Source of the DNA: Brevundimonas sp. MYb52
GTDB taxonomy: Bacteria > Pseudomonadota > Alphaproteobacteria > Caulobacterales > Caulobacteraceae
DNA: 64,000 nucleotides
Assembly (NCBI RefSeq): GCF_002979535.1
Contig: NZ_PCPB01000002.1
Coordinates: 310,001 to 374,000, forward strand
Reading direction: 5' to 3'
Part shown: positions 49,537-57,529 of the stretch, one piece after another
Layout of the letters: each line of letters starts with the position of its first letter
Position numbering within the stretch: the first letter of the stretch is position 1
The notes under the pieces: generated by a model
Told to the model about the DNA's origin: nothing
What the model saw: the letters and a program-made list of their open reading frames with translations, nothing else
Database searches by the model: none
Position numbers and translations under genes: made by a program

Positions 49537-52031
49537 TGGGCGGCTCCTTCAATTTGGGGTTTGGCGACCTGGGGTTTGAAGGCGCGCAGGCGCAGAGCGT
49601 TCAACACCACGCTGACGCTGGACAGGGCCATGGCCCCCGCCGCCAGCATGGGCGACAGCATGTAGCCGAAGGCGGGATAGAGGACGCCCGCGGCGACCGG
49701 GATCAGCAGGACATTGTAGCCAAAGGCCCAGGCCAGGTTCTGGCGGATATTGCTCATGGTGGCGCGCGACAGGCCGATGGCGCTGACGGCGCCGCGCAGG
49801 TCGCCGCCGGTCAGGACCACGTCGGCGCTTTCGATGGCCACGTCGGCGCCGCCGCCGACCGCCAGGCCGACATCGGCGGAGGCGAGCGCGGGCGCGTCGT
49901 TGACCCCGTCGCCGACGAAGGCGACGCGGCGGCCGCCAGCCTTCAGGGCGTTGATGGCGGCGACCTTGCCGTCGGGCATGACCTCGGCGTGGACCTCGTC
50001 GATGCCCAGAAGGCGGGCGACGGCGGCGGCGGTGCGGCGGTTGTCGCCGGTGATCATGGCCACCTTCAGCCCCAGGCCGTGCATGGCCTGGATGGCGGCG
50101 GCGGTGGTCGGTTTGATGGGGTCAGCCACGGCGATGACGGCGGCGAGTTTTCCGTCGATGGCGGCGTAGAGCGGCGTCTTGCCCTCGTCGCCCAGACGGG
50201 CGGCGGCCTCGGCGAAGACGGCGACGTCGTGGCCCAGCTCGGCCATGTAGCGGTCAGCGCCGACCGCGATGCGGCGGCCCGAGACCACGCCCGCCACGCC
50301 CTTGCCGGGCACGGAATCGAAGGCCTCGGGGCGGGCGACGCTCAGGCCGCGCGCAGAGGCGGCTTCGACCAGGGCGCGGGCCACGGGGTGTTCGGACTGG
50401 CCCTCGACGGCGGCGACCAGGGCCAGAACCTCGGCCTCCTCGAAGCCGTCGGCGACGCTCAGGTCGGTCAGCTCGGGGCGGCCGGCGGTCAGCGTGCCGG
50501 TCTTGTCGAAGGCGATGACCTCGACCCCTTGCAGGGCCTGAAGGGCCTCGCCCTTGCGGAACAGGACGCCCAGCTCGGCGGCGCGGCCCACGCCGACCAT
50601 GATCGAGGTCGGCGTCGCCAGACCCATGGCGCAGGGGCAGGCGATGATCAGCACCGAGACGGCGGCGACCAGGGCCATGCCCAGGGCCGGATCGGGCGCG
50701 AACAGATACCAGACGGCGAAGGTCAGGACGGCCACGCCCATGACGACCGGCACGAACCAGCCGGTGATGCGATCGACCAGGGCCTGAATGGGCAGCTTGG
50801 CGCCCTGGGCGGTTTCGACCATGCGGACGATCTGGGCCAGGACGGTTTCGGCGCCGACCTGCTGCGCCTCGAAGCGGAAGGCGCCCGTGGTGTTCAGGGT
50901 GCCGCCGACGACCTTGGCGCCCGCGCTCTTTTCGACCGGGATGGGTTCGCCGGTCAGCATGGACTCGTCGATGTAGGAGGAGCCCTCGGTCACCACGCCG
51001 TCGACGGGGACACGCTCGCCGGGGCGCACCACGATGATGTCGCCGGCCTGGACGGTGTCGATCGACACGTCCTGTTCGACGCCGTCGCGCACGACGCGGG
51101 CGGTCTTGGCCTGCATTGACATCAGGCGGCGGATGGCCTGGCTGGTCTGACCCTTGGCGCGGGCCTCGATCCAGCGGCCGACCAGGATCAGGGTGACTAT
51201 GACCGCCGCCGCCTCGAAATAGACGTTGGCCGTGCCGGCGGGCAGCAGGGCGGGGGCGAAGGTCGCGACCGTCGAGAAGGCCCAGGCCGCGCTGGCCCCC
51301 AGCACCACCAGCGAGTTCATGTCCGGCGCGCGGCGTAGCAGGGCCGGCACGCCCTTGCGGAAGAAGATCAGGCCGGGGACGAACAGGACGAAGCTGGCGA
51401 GGACGAAGCTGATCAGCCGCCAGTTCTGCGTCCCTATGGTCTGTTCCAGCCAGTGGTGCATGCCGGGGATGAAGTGCGAGCCCATCTCCAGCACGAACAG
51501 GGGCAGGGTGGCGGCGCCCGCGATCAGGACGGCGCGGCCCAGGTTGCGGATGTCGGCGGCGCGGGCGGCCTGTTCGCGGTCGGCGGCGTCGAGGCCGGCC
51601 TGTTCCGGCTGCTCCAGCACATAGCCCGCCTGCTGCACGGCGGCGGCCAGGTTGCGGAAGGATACGGCGCCCGAGAGGAAGCGGACTGTGGCGCGTTCGG
51701 TGGCCAGGTTGACGCTGGCGCTCAGCACGCCCGGCACGGCGGCCAGGGCCTTTTCCACGCGACCGACGCAGCTGGCGCAGGTCATCTCGCGGACCGGATA
51801 GACGACCTCTTCCTCCATCGGCTCGTAGCCGGCGGTGCGGATGGCGGCGGCGATGGCGGCGGGGTTTCCGTCAGCGTTCAGAACCACATGGGCGCGCTCG
51901 GCCGCCAGGTTGACGTTGGCCTCGGCCACGCCGGGCACGGCGCGCACGGCCTTCTCGACCCGACCGACACAGCTGGCGCAGGTCATGCCGAGGACCGGCA
52001 GATCGAGGACTTTCAGGGAGGCGTCGGACAT
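49533..52031 (-). CDS. copA: Cu(I)-exporting P1B-type ATPase
   Basis: Exports Cu(I) from the cytoplasm. The 832-residue protein has two N-terminal HMA domains (CASC at 18-21 and 85-88), about eight membrane helices, the TGE actuator motif (360-362), the ion-binding CPC (465-467), the phosphorylated Asp509 in DKTGTLT, and the P1B-specific SEHPVARAL (His548-Pro549). The N-terminal start ATG is at 52031. It is the first gene of copA-cueR-copZ-DUF411. The dyad of a CueR-type promoter lies 40 bases upstream. Confidence 0.96.
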   Translation of the reverse strand: MSDASLKVLDLPVLGMTCASCVGRVEKAVRAVPGVAEANVNLAAERAHVVLNADGNPAAIAAAIRTAGYEPMEEEVVYPVREMTCASCVGRVEKALAAVPGVLSASVNLATERATVRFLSGAVSFRNLAAAVQQAGYVLEQPEQAGLDAADREQAARAADIRNLGRAVLIAGAATLPLFVLEMGSHFIPGMHHWLEQTIGTQNWRLISFVLASFVLFVPGLIFFRKGVPALLRRAPDMNSLVVLGASAAWAFSTVATFAPALLPAGTANVYFEAAAVIVTLILVGRWIEARAKGQTSQAIRRLMSMQAKTARVVRDGVEQDVSIDTVQAGDIIVVRPGERVPVDGVVTEGSSYIDESMLTGEPIPVEKSAGAKVVGGTLNTTGAFRFEAQQVGAETVLAQIVRMVETAQGAKLPIQALVDRITGWFVPVVMGVAVLTFAVWYLFAPDPALGMALVAAVSVLIIACPCAMGLATPTSIMVGVGRAAELGVLFRKGEALQALQGVEVIAFDKTGTLTAGRPELTDLSVADGFEEAEVLALVAAVEGQSEHPVARALVEAASARGLSVARPEAFDSVPGKGVAGVVSGRRIAVGADRYMAELGHDVAVFAEAAARLGDEGKTPLYAAIDGKLAAVIAVADPIKPTTAAAIQAMHGLGLKVAMITGDNRRTAAAVARLLGIDEVHAEVMPDGKVAAINALKAGGRRVAFVGDGVNDAPALASADVGLAVGGGADVAIESADVVLTGGDLRGAVSAIGLSRATMSNIRQNLAWAFGYNVLLIPVAAGVLYPAFGYMLSPMLAAGAMALSSVSVVLNALRLRAFKPQVAKPQIEGAAQ

Positions 52032-52064
52032 GGGCGGGAGCCTTTCGTCATTTACAGCCTGAAC

Positions 52065-52095
52065 CTTCTAAACCTTCCCATCATGGTAAGGTCAA
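52065..52095 (-). promoter_or_regulatory. CueR-type promoter and operator of the copA operon
   Basis: On the minus strand: -35 TTGACC (plus positions 52090-52095), a 19-base spacer, and -10 TAGAAG (52065-52070). The 21-base dyad at 52072-52092 reads ACCTTACC-ATGAT-GGGAAGGT on the minus strand and overlaps the spacer. A 19-base spacer with a central dyad is the hallmark of MerR-family promoters, and the ACCTT...AAGGT arms are the CueR/CopR class. Confidence 0.88.
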
Positions 52096-52167
52096 CAGCC
52101 CTTTTGCGAGGGGCGGAACGGGGCGGCGCGTAGGCGTTTGGAGACCTGATTTTCCTTGGAGCCCCTC

Positions 52168-52527
52168 ATGACCCTGTTTCGTCTTCTACCCGCCGTGGCT
52201 GTCACTGCGGCCCTGATGCTGCCGTCCGTTGCGGCCGCCCATGCGCGTCTGGTCAGCTCGACCCCCGTCGCCGGATCAAGCTCGGCCTCGCCGCGCGTCC
52301 TCAGCCTGACCTTCAGCGAGAAGATGGCCCCGGCCTTTTCGACCTTCGAGGTGGTCAATGCGGCGGGCGTGAAGATCCCGGTGCGGACCACGGTCAGCGA
52401 GGACGGCAAGACGCTGAGCGCGCCCGTGGCCCGACCGCTGGCGGCGGGCGCCTATGTGATCAACTGGCGACTGGCCTCCAGCGACGGCCACCGCATGACC
52501 GGCGCCGTTCCCTTCACGGTGCGCTGA
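52168..52527 (+). CDS. copC: Periplasmic copper-binding protein CopC
   Basis: A 119-residue exported protein. The signal peptide ends SVAAA-H, so the mature protein starts with His, a Cu(II) ligand of the family. The core motifs are HARLVSSTPVAGS, LTFSEKMAPAF and the C-terminal SSDGHRMTGAVPFTVR. The start is the ATG at 52168, preceded by TTGGAG; the TTG at 52156 is too close to that site. It is divergent from the copA operon and two bases before copD. Confidence 0.93.
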   Translation: MTLFRLLPAVAVTAALMLPSVAAAHARLVSSTPVAGSSSASPRVLSLTFSEKMAPAFSTFEVVNAAGVKIPVRTTVSEDGKTLSAPVARPLAAGAYVINWRLASSDGHRMTGAVPFTVR

Positions 52528-52529
52528 GC

Positions 52530-53429
52530 ATGGAGGCGTGGCTGATGGGGCTGCGGGCGGCCCAGTACGCCGCGGCCGCCGTGGCCCTGGGGCTGCCCGC
52601 CTTCATGCTGTACGGCGGTCGCGTCTTCGGGGGGCGACCGCCTCGCTGGGCGCGTCCGGCCCTGGGCTGGAGCGCGGCGGTGCTGGCGCTGCTGGCGACG
52701 GCGGCCCTGGCCTTGCAGACGGGGGTGATGGCCGGGGCGCTGGATCAGGCGCTGAATCCCGAGGCCCTGGGCTTTGTCGTCGGCGGCACGGCCCTGGGCG
52801 CGGCCTATGCGGCGCGGATCGGAGCCAGCCTGTTGCTGTTGCTGGCGGTTCTGGCTTTGCGTCCGGGGCGAGGTCTGTGGTCGGTCGCGGCGGTTCTCGG
52901 CCTGATCGTCGCCGCCAGCTTCGCCTGGACCGGTCACGGCGCGGCGACCGAGGGGCCGGGCCATGACCTGCACCTGGCCTCTGACATCGCCCACGCCGTC
53001 GCCGCCTTGGTCTGGCTGGGGGCCGTCTCCGCCTTTGTGGTCATGGCCTCGCGACGGATCGCCGGGGATGCGGCGTCCAAGGCCGAACTGGCGACGGTGC
53101 TGGGCGGCTTTGCGCGGGTGGGGACGATCTGTGTCGCCGTGCTGCTGGTCACCGGACTGATCAACAGCGCCTATCTGGTCGGGATCGAGCGGATCTTCAG
53201 CCTGACCGAGACGCCCTATGGCCGCCTGCTGGCGGTCAAGTTGGCGGCCTTTGCGGCCATGCTGGGTCTGGCGGCGCTGCACCGGTTTCGCTCGGCCCCG
53301 GCGCTGGAACGCGGGCAGGGCGGTCGGGGCGGCCTGCGCCTCAGCCTTGGCGCAGAACTGGTGCTGGGGCTTCTGATCCTGGCCCTGGTTGGAGCGATGG
53401 GGATGCTGGCGCCGCCGGCATCCCTCTGA
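52530..53429 (+). CDS. copD: Copper resistance membrane protein CopD
   Basis: A 299-residue protein with about eight predicted helices. CopD family marks: the early LRAAQYAAAAVALGLPAF, WTGHGAATEGPGHDLHLASD and IAHAVAALVWLGAV, with conserved His residues in the last two. CopD works with CopC and is thought to move copper across the inner membrane. It follows copC by two bases and converges on the PepSY gene. Confidence 0.92.
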   Translation: MEAWLMGLRAAQYAAAAVALGLPAFMLYGGRVFGGRPPRWARPALGWSAAVLALLATAALALQTGVMAGALDQALNPEALGFVVGGTALGAAYAARIGASLLLLLAVLALRPGRGLWSVAAVLGLIVAASFAWTGHGAATEGPGHDLHLASDIAHAVAALVWLGAVSAFVVMASRRIAGDAASKAELATVLGGFARVGTICVAVLLVTGLINSAYLVGIERIFSLTETPYGRLLAVKLAAFAAMLGLAALHRFRSAPALERGQGGRGGLRLSLGAELVLGLLILALVGAMGMLAPPASL

Positions 53430-53437
53430 TCGCGGCT

Positions 53438-54169
53438 TTAGGCCTTTTGCGCCAGCTTGCGGCGTGTCGCCCGATGGACCTTCCAGTCTCGCGACAGCTT
53501 GATCCACAGAAGGATGATGCCGGTGATCGCCACGCCGAGGGTCAGGGCGGTGATGGCGACCAGGGTCGGATGGTTGAAGTTCTCGCCAGTCTTGAAATCC
53601 AGAATGTGCAGCCGCCAGAAGAAGTCATAGATGCGCCAGACGCCCGAGCGCCGAGTGACCACCTCGCCGGTCTCCGGCGACAAGTAGAAAGTCGTCCGTT
53701 CCGCGTCGTGGAAGTCGACGCGCCATAGGGGGCCGTCGCGTCCGGTCTCCTTGGGGGCCTGATCCAGCAGGACCGCCGGCGAGGGCGCGGCTTGGCCCCT
53801 ATAGGCCGCGACGGCCAGATGCGAAGCCTCGCTCGCTGTCATGGCGCCGAACGGTCGCCCCGTGTCTGCGGCGAGGACGACCGGCTTGCCGTCTGTGGAG
53901 GTCAGCACCCAGGCGGGGCCGCGTTGGGTAGTCTTAAGTTCGGCCCGCATCGGCGATACGCCGGACAGGCGCGCGACCTCTGCCAGCGGCAGGGCGCGAT
54001 CCAATGGCAGGGCGATGGGCGGCGGCGTCTTGATACGGTGCTCGCTGCGCACGGTCTCGATCGGAATGGCGGTCATGACCAGGCCGCCCCCGACCCAGAA
54101 CAGCACCTGTATGCCCACCACTAGGCCGACCCATTTGTGGATCTGGGTCGAATAACGCAGGACCTTCAT
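53438..54169 (-). CDS. PepSY domain membrane protein
   Basis: A 243-residue protein with N- and C-terminal helices (about 15-35 and 205-230) and a periplasmic PepSY part: FWVGGGLVMTAIP, WRVDFHDAERTTFYLSPETGEVVTRR, DFFWRLHILDF. PepSY-TM proteins of this type act in iron and copper uptake or reduction. The start is set at the ATG at 54169 (MKVLRYSTQIHKW), preceded by GGGGGAAGCG; an in-frame codon at 54202 is less likely. It is divergent from the cnrY-like gene and shares its promoter gap. Confidence 0.82.
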   Translation of the reverse strand: MKVLRYSTQIHKWVGLVVGIQVLFWVGGGLVMTAIPIETVRSEHRIKTPPPIALPLDRALPLAEVARLSGVSPMRAELKTTQRGPAWVLTSTDGKPVVLAADTGRPFGAMTASEASHLAVAAYRGQAAPSPAVLLDQAPKETGRDGPLWRVDFHDAERTTFYLSPETGEVVTRRSGVWRIYDFFWRLHILDFKTGENFNHPTLVAITALTLGVAITGIILLWIKLSRDWKVHRATRRKLAQKA

Positions 54170-54310
54170 CGCTTCCCCCAAGCTCAAGGCGTCGCGGCCC
54201 ATGAGGCCGTTTCAGATCTATACGCCTATCGACGTGCGCGCCCTCATGCGCTTTCAAGGGGAAGGGCGTCAGCGTGCGTATTACAGGCGGGGTCGCGAGG
54301 ATGGTTGAGA

Positions 54311-54592
54311 ATGACGGACAATATCGAGGACAGGCTGGCGGCGCCGCTCTTCGCCGAGGACACGGCGCGTCTGGCGGATCTGGAAGGCGGCGTGTGGCAA
54401 CGGATCGAACAGCGTCAGTCGCAGCGCCGCATGGGGCAAGTTCGTCTGGCCGTGACGGCTATGGCTCTGCTGGTCGGCATGGCTAACGGCGGTGTTCTGG
54501 GTCAGGTCATCAAACCGCGCCCATCGGACATTCAGATATTCAGCGTCTCGGCGGGTCTGTCGCCGATGGCCAACTTTGAGGTCGGCGGATGA
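54311..54592 (+). CDS. CnrY-like anti-sigma factor (putative)
   Basis: A 93-residue protein with an acidic and basic cytoplasmic N-terminal part (DNIEDRLAAPLFAEDTARLA, then LEGGVWQRIEQRQSQRRM), one helix (about 42-62, VRLAVTAMALLVGMANGGV) and a short periplasmic tail. CnrY of Cupriavidus is 95 residues, single-pass, and holds CnrH at the membrane. I see no sequence identity proof, so the call rests on size, topology and being first in an ordered Y-X-H unit. Its ATG is the clear start, and its stop overlaps the next ATG. Confidence 0.7.
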   Translation: MTDNIEDRLAAPLFAEDTARLADLEGGVWQRIEQRQSQRRMGQVRLAVTAMALLVGMANGGVLGQVIKPRPSDIQIFSVSAGLSPMANFEVGG

Positions 54593-55029
54593 TCGCGAAC
54601 TGGAAGTCGATCGTCGTCACGGTCGTTCTGGCCGCTTTGGCAAGCGTCGCGGGCGCCTGGCTGGGCGCCGGCTGGATGATGAAGCAGCATGAAGCGCCAG
54701 GCCTGCACGAGATCGTGCACCGCAAACTGGACCTGAGCGCCGACCAGGACGTTCGGCTGGACCAGATCGAAGCCCGCTTCGCCGCCCGCCGCCCGGCGCT
54801 GGAGGCCGACGTTCGCGCCGCCAACCGCGAGCTGGCCCAGGCTATTGCCGCCAGCAAGGGCGACAGCCCCGAAGTTCGCGCGGCTGTCGATCACTTCCAC
54901 GACGCCATGGGCGCGCTGCAGAAGGCCACTATCGCCCACGTCTTTGAAATGCGTTCGGTGCTGACGCCCGAGCAGGCGCGGGTCTTTGACGCGGAAATCG
55001 CCGGCGCCCTTACGCAAGAGTCTCGGTAA
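54589..55029 (+). CDS. CnrX-like periplasmic metal sensor
   Basis: A 146-residue protein anchored by one N-terminal helix (about 8-30), with a four-helix hooked-hairpin-like sensor domain. The residues His40, His44, Glu61, His117 and Met121 match, at a constant offset of two, the five Ni/Co ligands known for CnrX (His42, His46, Glu63, His119, Met123). Similar proteins also fall in the metal-resist/Spy-like family. In CnrX metal binding releases the sigma factor from CnrY. The ATG overlaps the stop of the anti-sigma gene; the sigma gene follows after eight bases. Confidence 0.85.
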   Translation: MIANWKSIVVTVVLAALASVAGAWLGAGWMMKQHEAPGLHEIVHRKLDLSADQDVRLDQIEARFAARRPALEADVRAANRELAQAIAASKGDSPEVRAAVDHFHDAMGALQKATIAHVFEMRSVLTPEQARVFDAEIAGALTQESR

Positions 55030-55036
55030 GATCGAG

Positions 55037-55600
55037 GTGACGGTTGAGGGCGATACGGATGAAGCGCGCGCGACGCGGGGCGATCGCGTCGCCTTTTCCG
55101 CCCTCATGTCCGCCACCATGGGGGACCTCTATCGCTTTATCCGTCGCTATGTCGGGGACGCCGAAGAGGCGCACGACCTGCTGCAGGAAACCTATGCCTC
55201 AGCCTGGCTGGCGATCCGGCGCTATGATCCGGCGCGCCCGTTTACGGCCTGGCTGCGAGTTATCGCCGTCAACAAGTGTCGTGACTGGGGGCGAAAGCGC
55301 ACTGTCCGGCGCTTCATCCGTGGGGCCATGGGGCTCGATGCGCCCGAGGCCATGGCGGTGGGTATGGACGAACCGGGGCCCGAAGCTGGGCTGGATGACC
55401 GGCGGCGCATGGCTGAGCTAGATCGCGCTCTGGCCGACCTGCCGGACAAGCTGAAGGCGCCGCTGCTGCTGGCCTCGCTGGAAGGGCGCTCACATGCTGA
55501 AATCGCCGAGATGCTAGGGATAACGCCCAAGGCGGTGGAGACGCGTATCGCCCGCGCCCGCCAGAAGCTGAATATGGCCCTGTCGCAACGTCACGACTGA
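55037..55600 (+). CDS. ECF RNA polymerase sigma factor (CnrH-like)
   Basis: A 187-residue extracytoplasmic-function sigma factor. Region 2: DLYRFIRRYVGDAEEAHDLL and RPFTAWLRVIAVNKCRDWGR. Region 4: RALADLPDKLKAPLLLASLE and HAEIAEMLGITPKAVETRIA. CnrH has 191 residues. The start is probably the GTG at 55037, just after the CnrX-like stop; the longer frame from 54986 lies inside it. It should be kept inactive by the first gene and released when the sensor binds metal. Likely targets are its own unit and the multicopper oxidase operon downstream. Confidence 0.9.
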   Translation: MTVEGDTDEARATRGDRVAFSALMSATMGDLYRFIRRYVGDAEEAHDLLQETYASAWLAIRRYDPARPFTAWLRVIAVNKCRDWGRKRTVRRFIRGAMGLDAPEAMAVGMDEPGPEAGLDDRRRMAELDRALADLPDKLKAPLLLASLEGRSHAEIAEMLGITPKAVETRIARARQKLNMALSQRHD

Positions 55601-55683
55601 TACGCAGACTGGTCGTGCACCCGACTTGGGCCCATGCTGCGGCGCCCTGACGCAAGGCAGGTTTGAGGGGCGACGCCGTTTCT

Positions 55684-55712
55684 CGCGTAAGCCCAGTCAG
55701 ACCCCTTACGCG
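55684..55712. promoter_or_regulatory. Inverted repeat upstream of the multicopper oxidase gene
   Basis: CGCGTAAG (55684-55691) and CTTACGCG (55705-55712) form a perfect eight-base inverted repeat with a 13-base spacer, 41 bases before the copA-type ATG. It could be an operator or part of a sigma-factor-dependent promoter. It does not resemble the CueR dyad. Function not proven. Confidence 0.45.
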
Positions 55713-55753
55713 CCTCGCTTTCGGCAGGCGCCATCTTATCGAGACCTGACTTC

Positions 55754-57529
55754 ATGGCGCTGACATCTCTGGACCGTCGAACTCTGCTGCGCGGCGCCGC
55801 CCTGGGGGGCGGCATGCTTGGCCTGCAGGGCCTGCTGCCCGCCTGGGCCCAAACCGGATCGCCGGGCTTGCGCGCCGATCTGCCGACCCTGACGGGGCCG
55901 AACATCGACCTGAGCGTGGGGCATTCGAACTTCACCGTCGGGGGCCGCACCGGCCACGCCTTCACCGTCAACGGCCTGCTGCCTGCGCCCCTGTTGCGGA
56001 TGCGCGAGGGGCAGAACGTGCGCCTGTCGGTGACCAATACCCTGGACGAGGACACCTCGATCCACTGGCATGGCCTGCTGCTGCCCTTCCAGATGGACGG
56101 CGTGCCGGGCGTCAGCTTCCCCGGCATCAAGCCGCGCGAGACCTTTGTCTATGAGTTCCCGATCAAGCAGTCGGGCACCTACTGGTATCACAGCCATTCG
56201 GGCCTGCAGGAGGCCATGGGCCACTATGGCCCCATCGTCATCGACCCGGCGGGCGTCGACCCGGTCGGCTATGACCGCGAGCATGTTCTGGTTCTGTCGG
56301 ACTGGAGCTTCATGCATCCGCACGAAATCCTGGCCAAGCTGAAGAAGAGCCCCGGCTACTTCAACATGCAGAAGACGACGCTGGCGGGCTTGCTGGATGG
56401 TTCGGATCGCCTGAACCTGGAAGAGCGCCGGATCTGGGGCGGGATGCGGATGGATCCGCGCGACATCCTGGACGTCAACGGCACGACCTATACCTATCTG
56501 ATCAACGGCCACGGTCCGGAGGAGAACTGGACCGGTTTGTTCCGGCCTGGCGAGCGGGTGCGTCTGCGCGTCATCAACGCCTCGGCCATGTCGATCTTCA
56601 ACGTCCGCATCCCCGGCCTGGCCATGACCGTGGTTCAGGCCGACGGCGAGCACGTGCGCCCGGTCGAGGTCGACGAGTTCCAGATCTCGGTGGCCGAGAC
56701 CTATGACGTCATCGTTCGCCCCACCGAGGACCGCGCCTACACCATCGTGTCCGAAGCTATCGACCGCTCGGGCATGGGTCGCGCCACCCTGACCCCGCGC
56801 ATGGGCATGACCGCGGAGGTGCCGCCCCTGCGCAAGGTACCGAACCTGACCATGAAGGACATGGGCATGGGCGGCATGGACCATGGCGCGATGGCCGGTA
56901 TGGACCACGCTGCGATGGGTCATGGCGCCGCCGCCGGAGCCGCCGCCGCGCCGATGGACCACAGCGGCATGAGCATGCGCGACCCGAACAACGCCCCCGC
57001 CGACATGGCGGTCGGGGTCGGGGTGGACGCCATCGCGCCCGCGCCGGCCAACCGCCTGGGCGAGCGACCACAGGGGCTTCAGGATGTCGACCACCGGGTG
57101 CTGGTCTATACCGACCTGCGCTCGCTGACGCCGAACACCGACACCCGCGCGCCGTCGCGTTCGATGGAAATCCACCTGACCGGCAATATGGAGCGGTTCA
57201 TGTGGGGCTTTGACGGTCGCAAGTTCTCGGAGTTGGTCGAACCCATCCGCTTCGAGTTGAACGAGCGGGTGCGCGTCACCCTGGTCAACGACACCATGAT
57301 GGCCCACCCCATCCACCTGCACGGCCACTTCTTCGAGCTGGTCAACGGCCACGACGGCCATCAACCGTTGAAGCACACAGTCAACGTCGCCCCGGGTTCG
57401 AAAGTGACCTTCGACCTGACGGCCAATGCGCCGGGCGACTGGGCCTTCCACTGCCATCTGCTGATGCATATGCACGCGGGGATGTTCAACGTCGTCACGG
57501 TTCGTCCGCTGGAAGGAGCCGCCCGATGA
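55754..57529 (+). CDS. pcoA: Periplasmic multicopper oxidase CopA/PcoA
   Basis: Oxidises Cu(I) to the less toxic Cu(II) in the periplasm. A Tat signal (LDRRTLLRGAALGG) is followed by three cupredoxin domains. Copper sites: HWHG (His104, His106), YWYHSHS (His146, His148), HPIHLHGHFFE and WAFHCHLLMHMHAGMF near the end. A Met/His-rich segment (MKDMGMGGMDHGAMAGMD) at about 370-415 is typical of the CopA/PcoA group. At 591 residues it is normal. It overlaps copB by four bases. Confidence 0.94.
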   Translation: MALTSLDRRTLLRGAALGGGMLGLQGLLPAWAQTGSPGLRADLPTLTGPNIDLSVGHSNFTVGGRTGHAFTVNGLLPAPLLRMREGQNVRLSVTNTLDEDTSIHWHGLLLPFQMDGVPGVSFPGIKPRETFVYEFPIKQSGTYWYHSHSGLQEAMGHYGPIVIDPAGVDPVGYDREHVLVLSDWSFMHPHEILAKLKKSPGYFNMQKTTLAGLLDGSDRLNLEERRIWGGMRMDPRDILDVNGTTYTYLINGHGPEENWTGLFRPGERVRLRVINASAMSIFNVRIPGLAMTVVQADGEHVRPVEVDEFQISVAETYDVIVRPTEDRAYTIVSEAIDRSGMGRATLTPRMGMTAEVPPLRKVPNLTMKDMGMGGMDHGAMAGMDHAAMGHGAAAGAAAAPMDHSGMSMRDPNNAPADMAVGVGVDAIAPAPANRLGERPQGLQDVDHRVLVYTDLRSLTPNTDTRAPSRSMEIHLTGNMERFMWGFDGRKFSELVEPIRFELNERVRVTLVNDTMMAHPIHLHGHFFELVNGHDGHQPLKHTVNVAPGSKVTFDLTANAPGDWAFHCHLLMHMHAGMFNVVTVRPLEGAAR

